64,000 nt of DNA from Sepiola atlantica. Lineage: Eukaryota; Mollusca; Cephalopoda; Sepiida; Sepiolidae. The translations under genes were made by a program, and so were the position numbers. Each line of letters begins with the position of its first letter. Within the stretch, counting starts at the first letter, position 1. The stretch covers positions 45,648,984-45,712,983 of the forward strand of contig OY744544.1 of assembly GCA_963556195.1 (NCBI GenBank), written 5' to 3'. The notes under the pieces were generated by a model that ran no database searches, was not told where the DNA came from, and saw only the letters and a list, made by a program, of their open reading frames with translations. Positions 56,106-64,000 of this stretch are shown piece by piece.

Positions 56106-56328
56106 TGTTGTGGGTGAACCTACCTACCCTTTAGTAATAACTAAATGGTAGCAACCTGCTACCATAAATACCGGTTTTTGCCGGGAGAACATTTGTAGTA
56201 CATTTAGGCACTAGCACTGCCAACACTGACTTGTGTATAATTTCTCTGTTCAATATAATTCATTATTATTATCTCTAAACCTGTTGTTCTTTATTTCATT
56301 GTTGGTACCCAAAACGGGTCCACAACCA
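56106..56328 (+). mobile_element. Solo LTR of an LTR retrotransposon
   Basis: Begins TGTTGTGGGTGAAC and ends GGGTCCACAACCA, giving TG...CA ends and short inverted terminal repeats (TGTTGTGG / CCACAACCA). Flanked by a 4-bp direct repeat TAAG (56102-56105 and 56329-56332). Inside, ACCATAAATACC is a possible TATA-like box. No primer-binding site, internal domain or second LTR follows, so it is a solo LTR of 223 bp. It sits in a TAG-rich site. Orientation is assumed from the TATA-like box. Gypsy-like origin is a guess from size and TSD. Confidence 0.65.
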
Positions 56329-56332
56329 TAAG

Positions 56333-57176
56333 TAGTAGTAAGAGTATTATAATTTTGTGAAGTATAATTCATATGAAACATTGTGAGATATGTAATGGCA
56401 AGGTGTGTGCAGTGTCAATGAAATGAGAACTAAATAGCTATTATATATATGTGTTTGTGCGATTCATAAATCTGTTGACTGACAAATAGTTATTAATGGA
56501 ATGTTGCCATTATATACACTTTAATCTGTGCAATTAATATTCACTGCAAAATTAAGTAAATTGACAAAGTGGGATTTTTTTTTATATATGTGTTATGGAA
56601 AATTAATGTTTTTTTCATCATTCAGTTGCATACATATCTATAATTTTCCTCCCTTGAAAGAAGAAGAAGAGATGAGGAAAGAAACTTCATCCATCTGCAT
56701 AGATGTTACACTGATGCTTACAGGCAAATCCACAAACATTTTTATAACTACTAATTTATTTATAATATTCAAGTAATGCTATAAATATCCAACCAACACC
56801 CTCGTTTAATTACTCAGAGATAGAAAGGAGTCATTAACAGAAAGAACATATGGCAAGCACATACGTCGGCCATGCAAAAATACATGTGCAAACCAGTCAA
56901 ATGTAATTCAATACCTGAAGCTCTAGAAAAGAGTTTGGTGTTTTTGCGTCTTGCATCAAAATCTCATCAAACTATTCAAAGAAAACAGATTGAAACCTTA
57001 CGATTTCTTAGAAACACATAATCAAAAAATGACCAGTGGTTTGAGCACAATGGATGGTGGCCCATGAAGTCAGTGATTGAAATGTCAATAATTGCTTCAC
57101 ATCATCGTTTGCATTATAACTTTATGCGATAAATAAAGAAATTGTGTCAGTGTGTCTTCCATGTTTATTATGAACT
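56333..57176. other. Unannotated stretch
   Basis: No gene supported; the plus frame at 56528-56776 has no recognisable domain. Confidence 0.45.
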
Positions 57177-57410
57177 AGTGTACATACTCTGTCAAAAATG
57201 ACAGAGAAAAAATTATGCTTCGCCAATGTTCACACTAATATTCATATAAAATTACGTCTCAATAGGTGAAGTTAAAAGATAAAAATGAGAAAGAAAGAAG
57301 ACGTCTTAAAGGAGCAAGTTTAAAAAACGAAATAGCAAATATCTGAATATTAGTGTGAACATTGGCGAAGCATAATTATTTTCCATAATTTTTGACAGTG
57401 GGTGTACACT
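57177..57410. mobile_element. MITE-like element with ~68-bp terminal inverted repeats
   Basis: The left arm AGTGTACATACTCTGTCAAA continues to GCTTCGCCAATGTTCACACT and AATATTCA. The right arm (57345-57410) is the reverse complement, ending GACAGTGGGTGTACACT. The ~100-bp centre has no coding capacity. Total 234 bp. Arms differ by a few substitutions and an indel. Termini resemble Tc1/mariner-type CAGTG ends, but I see no clear TA duplication. Confidence 0.8.
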
Positions 57411-57544
57411 TGTATATACGTATATATATTTCCAGTATTTACTTTAACATGAGTAGATCTTAGTAGAGCAATTAGCCTGATGCTTTCCTCTGAGAATGAA
57501 ACATCAACGTTTCTGTGCTGCTTACTTACCATAAGTGTATTTTC

Positions 57545-57548
<4 letters not shown>

Positions 57549-57582
<34 letters not shown>
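57549..57582. repeat. (TA)n microsatellite
   Basis: About 17 TA units. Confidence 0.95.
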
Positions 57583-57588
<6 letters not shown>

Positions 57589-58789
57589 GAAACTAAAAGT
57601 ATAATGGTTACTCCTAAAATGGTCCATTTGCTCCCCCTTAAAATTTATTTATAATTTCAACACACTAGTGCTTCACTTAAGTTTACAAAATTCAACCCAA
57701 CCCTACCCCATAATTCTTGTACTAGAAATCAATTGTTGCAAGCAGACTAACGCTGTTCCCAATCCTAATTTCAGTTATACATTAAAGTTTCTTATTTAGT
57801 CATGCATTTAATATTTAACTAACTGGGAATTCTTTAAAGTCTTTATACATCTAACTCTGAAACACTAGTTTTAGTCCGAATTATTACATATTAAACACAT
57901 AAATTCCAGATTCACATTCACTTAAACCCTAACTTCCAATTGGAACCCTTTTAAACTATCGAAATTATATATAAGTCCGTTCAAAATCCGTTTTAATTAC
58001 GCCCCCCCCCCTTTCAGAAATATTCACTCAATGACCTGAATTTCCCTTCTGCTTTTAGCTTATAATAGTCGCACCGGCCTTATTGCTTACTAGCAATAAA
58101 CAGTAACCAAACAATCCCTCCCCTCTCTCTTCCCAACTTCAGCCATAGTTCACCCATTTTTTAATGTTTTATCTTTATCCCTTCCCCCCACTTCCTCATT
58201 TGACCTCGTTTTCAACTAAAAGCTGTTGCTCTTCTTTGACTTGATCGAAGTCACTACTTAAATTCCTGACTGTCTGTGTTTAATATACACAATTCAACTT
58301 TAATTTCCAAAAAAAAAAACTACTCTCATTCTCGGTCCACGGAAGTATTTTAAAATGGCCCGAATTCTCAAAATTACTTCTGAATAAGTGCGTTCCACCT
58401 ACAATTGAACTAAACATCTTTCTATTGGATTTACTTCATTCTTGAACTTTTTCAATGCTGCCTTCACGAAAACCCTTCTTCTCCATCTTTAAATCTTCTT
58501 TCACTGGACACCTTATCAACAGACATTTACCAACTGGACAGACCCCATATCTTTTTTACGTGCACATTCTCACTCTCCAGTACTTAAATTTTTTCAAATT
58601 TTGAATTTTGGCTCTTCCATTGCCAACTTATCTATCTATGTAATTCCTCTGATGATAAGATTTAATCTTTGAAAAGCCTTGACTTAAGGACAGAATAATA
58701 AACATGTTTTTACCGATTACACCTTGCATTGAACAATCAAAGTTGAAATAAGTTTGTCATTCGTACATGTTTATCCCTCTTCTTTCATC

Positions 58790-58798
<9 letters not shown>
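57583..58798. other. Unannotated pyrimidine-leaning stretch
   Basis: C/T-rich plus strand with C9 run near 58003. No gene or repeat identified. Confidence 0.4.

Positions 58799-58859
<61 letters not shown>
58799..58859. repeat. (TA)n microsatellite
   Basis: About 30 TA units. Confidence 0.95.
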
Positions 58860-58864
<5 letters not shown>

Positions 58865-59009
58865 TGAGGAATTTGAATTGGCAGCTGCAATTCAAGGCAT
58901 TAAAACAAATGAAAGAAAAACGTATAAATCGGTATAGAAGGCAGAAAGAAAAGAAAAAAAGAAATAAAAAGTTTTATAGAAATAGAGTGAAGGTGGGAAT
59001 TTTTATACC

Positions 59010-59030
59010 TGCTAACTTTTGTGTGATGGA

Positions 59031-59067
<37 letters not shown>
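59010..59067 (-). repeat. (TA)n with conserved flank
   Basis: (TA)n at 59036-59067 preceded by TTTTGTGTGATGGAACGGAT; on minus this equals the flank that follows the 23544-23614 tract. Confidence 0.8.
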
Positions 59068-59072
<5 letters not shown>

Positions 59073-60052
59073 TTACACATTGCTCTTTATTATAGAGTGG
59101 AGAATGGAATTGGGAGACAGATGTAGACAACATGCTTTCTCCTCTCATCTCTACGAATGATGTTATTCATTTTTTTTTAAGTCTGATTATTATAGATAAA
59201 GCATCCAATTTTCAGATTAAGAAAAAAATGAAAAGATGAATTTTTCGCTGAGAGTTTTCTATGTAAAGTAACATAAAATAGTTGGAAAATGTTAGGGAAG
59301 GGTTAACACGAGTTATCTTCCTTTCCACTGTGTAAGGAGATGGTGACATCATCGCTGGAAGTGAGTAAGGTGACTTCCGTTTTTCGGTTTTCTCACTCTT
59401 TTTGAGTTGGACTTCGTTGGAATTGAACTTGTCAGTTAGCGGTTTGTGTCTAAGCCATGGGGGGAGGGGTCCCTGGGGTCCTTAAGACAATCATAGTTCA
59501 CTGAGATTAGTTTTCTGCAGAGCTCTAATAAACTAGTGAACCTTATCTATGTGGTCTTGTGTTTGAGGTTGAGAATAGCTTCTTCCAACATAACCAACAC
59601 CCTTTGAATCAAAGATGGTGGACTGAAACAATCACCGCCACCGTCACCAGATTGGGACCAAGTCCAGTTGAGGCGTAGGGCCAAATTAATAGTCAACTCA
59701 GCCCCTATGCAACAAATGGTTCCCCACCATAATTTTTCGACCATTCAAAATAATCGCATTTAAAAAAGTCTTTTTTACATTTTGAGCAGAGGGATAATTT
59801 TACTTTAATCTTACCATTGTAACTGAGTTTATCAAAAACAACATTAAAATCTGGAATGATTTGCAATAAGGTTCATTATCGGCTGTCAGGCCTGCAAACG
59901 TACCTGCCCCCTTCTGCCGGGGACGGAGGAAATTTGTTGTAATCCATTATACATGGCGAGCCAGTTTATATCTAATCCTGTCGGATACGAAAAAATAACA
60001 AGAAATAAGAAAGTTTTTAGTTTAGTCATAATATAACTGTTATCAAGCAAGG

Positions 60053-60055
<3 letters not shown>
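59068..60055. other. Unannotated, relatively GC-rich stretch
   Basis: 59270-59760 is less AT-rich, with a CTCTAATAAACTAGTGAACC block carrying a polyadenylation-like AATAAA (59528-59533). It could be retroelement-derived (LTR or UTR), but I found no terminal repeats or protein similarity. Confidence 0.4.
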
Positions 60056-60100
<45 letters not shown>

Positions 60101-60101
60101 G
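60056..60101. repeat. (ACT)n microsatellite
   Basis: About 15 ACT units. Confidence 0.95.
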
Positions 60102-60198
60102 TTTGTGTAGTCAGTAATTTTAACCCTTTGTTCGTCAGACGAATTCATATCTTGTCTTACATAGTAAAAATTGAATAGTAAGTTTTAAAATGGCTACT

Positions 60199-60545
60199 CT
60201 GGTGCCCTCTCGACGTAAATTCACTAGACTAACTCAACAATCAACTAAATCCCATTCATTCACTGTGGAGGTCCCCAGATGTCGGAGAGCCTTCTACTCA
60301 AATAGCTTCTTTCCTCGTGCTGCTGGCCTCTGGAACTCCCTCCCTGCCCCCTGTTTCCCCGACAGTACTGACATGCAGAAATTTAAAACTAATGTAAACA
60401 GACATCTCGCTGCGCAGATCCCAATTTAGGCTGACCCCCCAACCTTCTCCTCTTTTCTTTTTCTAAGTAGCCCCTTACATCTACAGTGGCGGCCTGCCTT
60501 GTTTGGGGTGAACCATGTTAAAAAAAAATAAATAAATAAATAAAT
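60199..60545 (+). pseudogene. Jockey/CR1-like LINE 3' end, copy 3 (family A)
   Basis: The open frame reads LVPSRRKFTRLTQQSTKSHS, FTVEVPRCRRAFYSNSFFPR, AAGLWNSLPAPCFPDSTDMQ and KFKTNVNRHLAAQIPI, then stop at 60427-60429. It keeps the canonical LWNSLP motif lost in copy 1. The 3' UTR has AGCCCCTTACATCTACAGTG and ends GGGTGAACCATGTTAAAAAA then (TAAA)n, an intact LINE tail. 5'-truncated just before LVPSRR. Best-preserved family A end in the window. Confidence 0.85.
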
Positions 60546-60589
60546 GTTTCATAATGTGAGACTTTGATGCTCAATCAATATTATAATAA

Positions 60590-60780
60590 TCGAAATATTT
60601 TTAAATAACACATTTAAGAGGATTAATAATTTCTTCCTTCCGGAAAATACTTTGACCGAGTTGAAATTATTCCCATATGGACGCCATCTTAAAAAAGGAT
60701 ATAATTCTGTATTCGTTAAAACAGAGTTACTTATCTTTGTTTGGAATAAAAAAATATATTTTTTGAAAAAGAAAACGACA
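60590..60780 (-). repeat. Dispersed repeat D3, reverse copy
   Basis: CCCATATGGACGCCATCTTA and GATATAATTCTGTATTCGTT are the reverse complement of the 21.7-kb copy. Confidence 0.6.
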
Positions 60781-61283
60781 AAAAATATACAAATTGCAAG
60801 TAAAAACACTACTAAACAAGTAGTTTCATTTTACAATCAAGTTGACTGTTTTTGAAATTCCTTTATAGAAATCATGAATATTCCAAAAAAGAATTGTATT
60901 GGCCAAAGGTCTTGGTGTCTTTTTTGTCTTCTCTTTGAAATATAGTTTTCATACGACGATGCTTAATTTCTAAATAAAACCCTAAAAATATTTATATTAT
61001 TGATGTCTTTGGATAAGAAAGTAGAGCCCCCCCCCCTCGCCCCGGATCATTCTCCCCACCCTGGATCCCATCATGCCAGCAATAGGACAATGTAAAGACG
61101 ATTATTGTTACAGGGATCTGTGGGAAGGTTAGTCTAAAGTCTTTCACATCACAACATAGAAAACATGTGAGAGACTCTTTTGAAATAGAAAACAAACAAA
61201 AAACATTCCATCATGTGAATTGTCTTTTACATCGAAATAAAAGTAGAATGGACATGTCAACAATTATAAATCCTAACCTCTGC

Positions 61284-61289
<6 letters not shown>
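60781..61289. other. Unannotated stretch
   Basis: C10 run near 61027; otherwise nothing supported. Confidence 0.4.
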
Positions 61290-61339
<50 letters not shown>

Positions 61340-61424
61340 TAGAGACACCTACTTGGCGTTTCCTAGCAGTGTAAATACTTGCAATTTGGGCGGATATTCT
61401 TCTAGTATATATATATATATATAT
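61290..61424. repeat. Two (TA)n tracts around a GC-richer linker
   Basis: Tracts at 61290-61335 and 61406-61424. The linker has CACCTACTTGGCGTTTCCTA, a degenerate relative of the CCGGCGTTGCC ends of D1, and ATTCTTCTAG before the second tract as at 16252. Confidence 0.8.
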
Positions 61425-61478
61425 GGGAAAATGAAAAAGGAAAACCAAAAAATGGATGTTTTTTATGTGTACATCAAC

Positions 61479-61508
61479 GTTTCGTCTTTATTTATAAGAC
61501 TTCATCAG
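61479..61508 (-). other. CTGATGA-stem-GAAAC motif (left arm)
   Basis: The minus strand has CTGATGA, A, GTCTT-ATAAATA-AAGAC, then GAAAC. It is the mirror of the motif at 61984. One extra A separates CTGATGA from the stem, compared with a hammerhead. Confidence 0.35.
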
Positions 61509-61983
61509 GATGATAAAATAGAGAAAGAATGTCATGCAAGCACAGATACATGTAGGGTAGACATATTGGGAAAAATAGAATGAAATAGTGGCCAACTACT
61601 GGGTTGACGTCCGTATTTGTTGGAGAAATAGAAATGAATGTAGAAAAGAATGAGTGGGGAAAAAAATGGAAGGATGGGGTGAGCTTGAACCGCAGCCATC
61701 TGGTCAAACACCCCCCTCCCCCCCCTCTTCCTCACCTCCCTCTCTGCCATCCACTTTACCCCTGCTCACCCCCACCTCTTTCTCTTACCACCAGCTACAG
61801 TAGTCCTGGCTCACCCCATCCTTCCATTTTTTCCCCACTCATTCTTTTCTACATTCATTTCTATTTCTCCAACAAATACGGACGTCAACCCAGTAGTTGG
61901 CCACTATTTCATTCTATTTTTCCCAATATGTCTACCCTACATGTATCTGTGCTTGCATGACATTCTTTCTCTATATTATCATC

Positions 61984-62013
61984 CTGATGAAGTCTTATAA
62001 ATAAAGACGAAAC
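61984..62013 (+). other. CTGATGA-stem-GAAAC motif (right arm)
   Basis: CTGATGA (61984-61990), stem GTCTT/AAGAC with a 7-nt loop, then GAAAC (62009-62013). Hammerhead-like core order with a one-base offset; no UH cleavage context recognised. Confidence 0.35.
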
Positions 62014-62098
62014 GTTGATGTACACATAAAAAACATCCATTTTTTGGTTTTCCTTTTTCATTTTCCCATCACGTCGGATTACTTTCATTCTTCTCTTC

Positions 62099-62100
<2 letters not shown>

Positions 62101-62174
<74 letters not shown>
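62101..62174. repeat. (TA)n microsatellite
   Basis: About 37 TA units on the 3' side of the following antisense RT fragment. Confidence 0.95.
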
Positions 62175-62178
<4 letters not shown>

Positions 62179-62194
62179 AACTCACTATCCAGGT

Positions 62195-62752
62195 TTATCG
62201 TCTATATTTCTTTTTACAAGGGTTTTGACGTTGTCTAGCTGTTCCCACACCCCAGCGATCACAACCGCGGGGACCGACTGTGTCCACCTGCCACTGTCTA
62301 CGATCCTGCCTGACGGCCTCAATCCATGATTTCCTAGGGCGCCTAGCCATCCTTCCGCCGTCCAGCCCTAGGTTTCTGCACGCGCTGACCCCCCCCTCCC
62401 CTGTCTCCCTCAAGACGTCCAAACCAGCGAAGACAGCTAGGACATCAAGTTTTGGAATGATCAACCTCTCAAGTAAATGTTCTGGATCTGGTCCGGCTTT
62501 ACATTGCATACCTAATCATTGCTCTGTCATTTCTTTGGAGTCGAGCAAGTAGGGCTTGGGTGAGGGCCCAACACTCACTGCCATACAACATCACGCTTTT
62601 TACGCAGCTATCATAAACGATACCCCTGGTAATAATTTGGATGGCCCGAAATGTTAGGACTGAGAGAAGCTCTCTAAACTTTCAACTTTCCCCAAGCTGT
62701 CTTGACTCTGATGGTCGAACCTAGTTCGCAGTCACCTCCAGCACTCAGCACA

Positions 62753-62756
<4 letters not shown>
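62195..62756 (-). pseudogene. Non-LTR RT C-terminal fragment between two (TA)n tracts
   Basis: Minus strand from 62756: VLSAGGDCELGSTIRVKTAW, GKLK, then after a one-base shift FRELLSVLTFRAIQIITRGI, VYDSCVKSVMLYGSECWALT, LLARLQRNDRAMIRYAM-stop, then PDPEHLLERLIIPKLDVLAV and ARRPRKSWIEAVRQDRRQW. This is the thumb and C-terminal tail of a common metazoan LINE type (YGSETWAL; RLQRNDRAMIRxIC; G-R-P-x-x-x-W). Frame changes and a stop make it dead. Bounded by (TA)n on both sides. Confidence 0.85.

Positions 62757-62805
<49 letters not shown>
62757..62805. repeat. (TA)n microsatellite
   Basis: About 24 TA units on the 5' side of the antisense RT fragment. Confidence 0.95.
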
Positions 62806-62811
<6 letters not shown>

Positions 62812-63045
62812 CATTACATATAAAACTAGTAATATTATTTTAAAATGCTTAACGTAATACAATTCATTGTGTGATGCTAATTCTGACGTCCCGGAATTTA
62901 AATTGTTAACGTCTCTCTTGGATGTGCACTGGTTCGTTCTTTTGGTGTCTAACTGACTTCACGTGTATATTCTAGGTATATTCTAGGTTGCTATTTGAAA
63001 ATTCTCTTCTTCTCTCCAACTTTTTTGTTCGTTTGTTTTTGTCAC

Positions 63046-63075
63046 CTGAAGATGATTCGACAAAGAACCGAAAAC
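63046..63075 (+). other. CTGAAGA-stem-GAAAAC motif
   Basis: CTGAAGA at 63046-63052, a short TGATTCG/AGAACC segment, then CGAAAACG. It is a weaker relative of the motifs at 50884 and 61984 and the stem is poor. Confidence 0.25.
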
Positions 63076-63174
63076 GTTTATGACATCTTATAAAACGTGT
63101 ATTAATTTCGTGATTTTGAAACAAAAAGACAATTAGGCATAATCAACAAGGGAATTCTGTTATGTACACAGAGG

Positions 63175-63935
63175 GAGAAAGGGAATTTATCGACAGTGGT
63201 TGTAGCTAGACGAGTTTTTGTTGTGAATATTTTACAGGGGGGGGGGCACTATAGGATGAAGCTGAGTCGAGCACCTGCCATGAAAGCAACAATAGAGTAG
63301 AGAAAGACTAGCAACGTCTCTTCTGTGAGAAAAGGGGATGTCGGGTGGAGAAGAGCACCCCCCCAGAAAGGGGCTGTAGGGTGGAGAAGAGGACATCACC
63401 CACTAGATTTTGGAGTCGGTTTTGCACTCTGTCAAGGCAAGAAAGTGTGCTCGGAGCGCAACCTCCCCAGATGTGGTAACAGTACTCCATCTTCGGACGT
63501 ATTTTGCTCTCATACATGTAGAGGATTGTGCCAGGAGTGAGATACTTTCTGGGACGGTAGAATGATCCAACCATTTTTTCGGCAACCTTGGCTACGGATT
63601 GTATGTAAATCTTCTATTTCAGGTCTCAAGTGTAGGTCAGTCCCAGAAGCCTATCAAAGCAGGGCGCCTCCCCATTTCAATAGGGGCAAAGTGAGGATCA
63701 AAGCGTTGTTGGTAAAAGAGGAGAAGTAACCAGCCAGCTTTTCCCCCATTGCACGATGACGTGCTCCAGATCGGAGGAAAGAGAATTAGAAAGATCTTGA
63801 TCATTATTGTTGTTAGAAGTGTTGACATAAATGCTTGTGTCATCTGCATAAGGGTTGACGAATGATCTTAGAATGCGATTTGGGAGATTATTGATGAAGA
63901 TCAGGAAGAGGGTCGGCCCCAGAATTGATAAAATG

Positions 63936-63937
<2 letters not shown>
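63175..63937 (-). pseudogene. Family B LINE: RT palm (YADD) to C-terminus
   Basis: Minus strand from 63937: ILGPTLFLIFINNLPNRILR, SFVNPYADDTSIYVNTS, DLEHVIVQWGKSW, then after stops MVGSFYRPRKYLTPGTILYM, IRPKMEYCYHIWGGCAPSTL, SCLDRVQNRLQNLV. YADD is the RT catalytic box, with the usual upstream GPTLFLIFINDL. Downstream NHNKNSSSYNHCR-type sequence is the TRLATTTV tail in another frame. A ~35-bp segment coding VLFST-PLS is duplicated (63350-63400). Homologous to 17995-18550 and 47533-48228. It stops at (TA)n on its 5' side. Confidence 0.9.

Positions 63938-63981
<44 letters not shown>
63938..63981. repeat. (TA)n microsatellite
   Basis: TA tract at the 5' truncation point of the antisense LINE fragment. 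Confidence 0.95.
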
Positions 63982-63983
<2 letters not shown>

Positions 63984-64000
63984 TAGCAGGAAGACTCGAC

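Larger units (their letters stand above)
61423..62069. repeat. Long inverted repeat, 262-bp arms, ~99% identical
   Basis: Left arm 61423-61684, spacer 61685-61808, right arm 61809-62069. The right arm is the reverse complement of the left, with only one substitution (GATAAAATAG / GATAATATAG) and one A indel that I can find. The spacer is C/T-rich. Identical peptides encoded on opposite strands confirm the symmetry. A transcript would form about 260 bp of duplex RNA. No transposase is present. Confidence 0.95.

Noticed and set aside
59270..59760. Possible LTR with AATAAA signal
   Set aside because: I could not find paired terminal repeats, TG/CA ends with a target duplication, or a primer-binding site.
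61604..61960. 118-codon plus frame with proline-rich segment
   Set aside because: It spans the left arm, spacer and right arm of an inverted repeat; the same peptide appears antisense in the other arm, so it is not a gene.
61984..62013. Bona fide hammerhead ribozyme
   Set aside because: The core has an extra A before stem II and no clear stem III with a UH cleavage site. Kept only as a hammerhead-like motif to test.

Overview
This is AT-rich eukaryotic, non-coding DNA that is almost entirely repetitive. I found no intact host gene. Every open frame with recognisable protein similarity is a decayed fragment of a transposable element, and the longest open frames (2.5-4.7 kb and 7.9-8.6 kb) are by-products of tandem repeats whose unit length is a multiple of three. 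Long (TA)n, (GA)n, (TTA)n and (GAT)n tracts, several families of non-LTR retroelements, a short TTAGGG-type telomeric block, tRNA- and 5S-like SINE remnants and many fold-back structures suggest a large invertebrate genome. A mollusc, most plausibly a cephalopod, is my inference; no single marker proves it.

Layout. 0-7 kb: an antisense reverse-transcriptase (RT) tail, a 62-bp array abutting the 3' end of a LINE with a restriction-like endonuclease (RLE), a Jockey/CR1-like LINE 3' end running straight into a 28-copy 75-bp satellite, and a larger RLE-LINE fragment (CCHC knuckle plus RLE motif) enclosed by (TA)n and (TTA)n. 7-13.7 kb: a fold-back element with a tRNA-like centre, a 60-bp array and a 52-nt hairpin. 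13.7-15.1 kb: an L2/CR1-like LINE whose coding sequence has been expanded into a 37-bp satellite, then an Asp/Ser-coding trinucleotide tract. 15.4-23 kb: a duplicated dispersed repeat, microsatellites, a LINE with a (CT)n tract grown inside its frame, an interstitial telomere block, a mariner remnant and a 39-bp array. 23-33 kb: dispersed repeat copies, two palindromic (TA)(GA)/(CT)(TA) structures and a LINE 3' end. 33-35 kb: a homogeneous 73-bp satellite. 35-44 kb: dispersed repeats, complex TA tracts, hairpins and a near-full-length 5S-like sequence. 44-47 kb: a 46-copy 56-bp satellite with higher-order structure. 47-53 kb: a LINE with its RT core cleanly deleted, a three-unit inverted repeat and an element with 88-bp terminal inverted repeats. 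53-60 kb: low-complexity arrays, a solo LTR with target-site duplication and a MITE-like element. 60-64 kb: another LINE 3' end, a 262-bp near-perfect inverted repeat, and two antisense RT fragments, one with the YADD catalytic motif.

There is no operon-like or pathway logic. The recurring theme is how repeats are built: retroelement fragments repeatedly end exactly at microsatellites or satellites, and at least three tandem arrays appear to have grown out of retroelement sequence. A second theme is fold-back DNA that would make long double-stranded RNA, including a recurring CTGATGA-hairpin-GAAAC motif that resembles, but does not fully match, a hammerhead ribozyme core.
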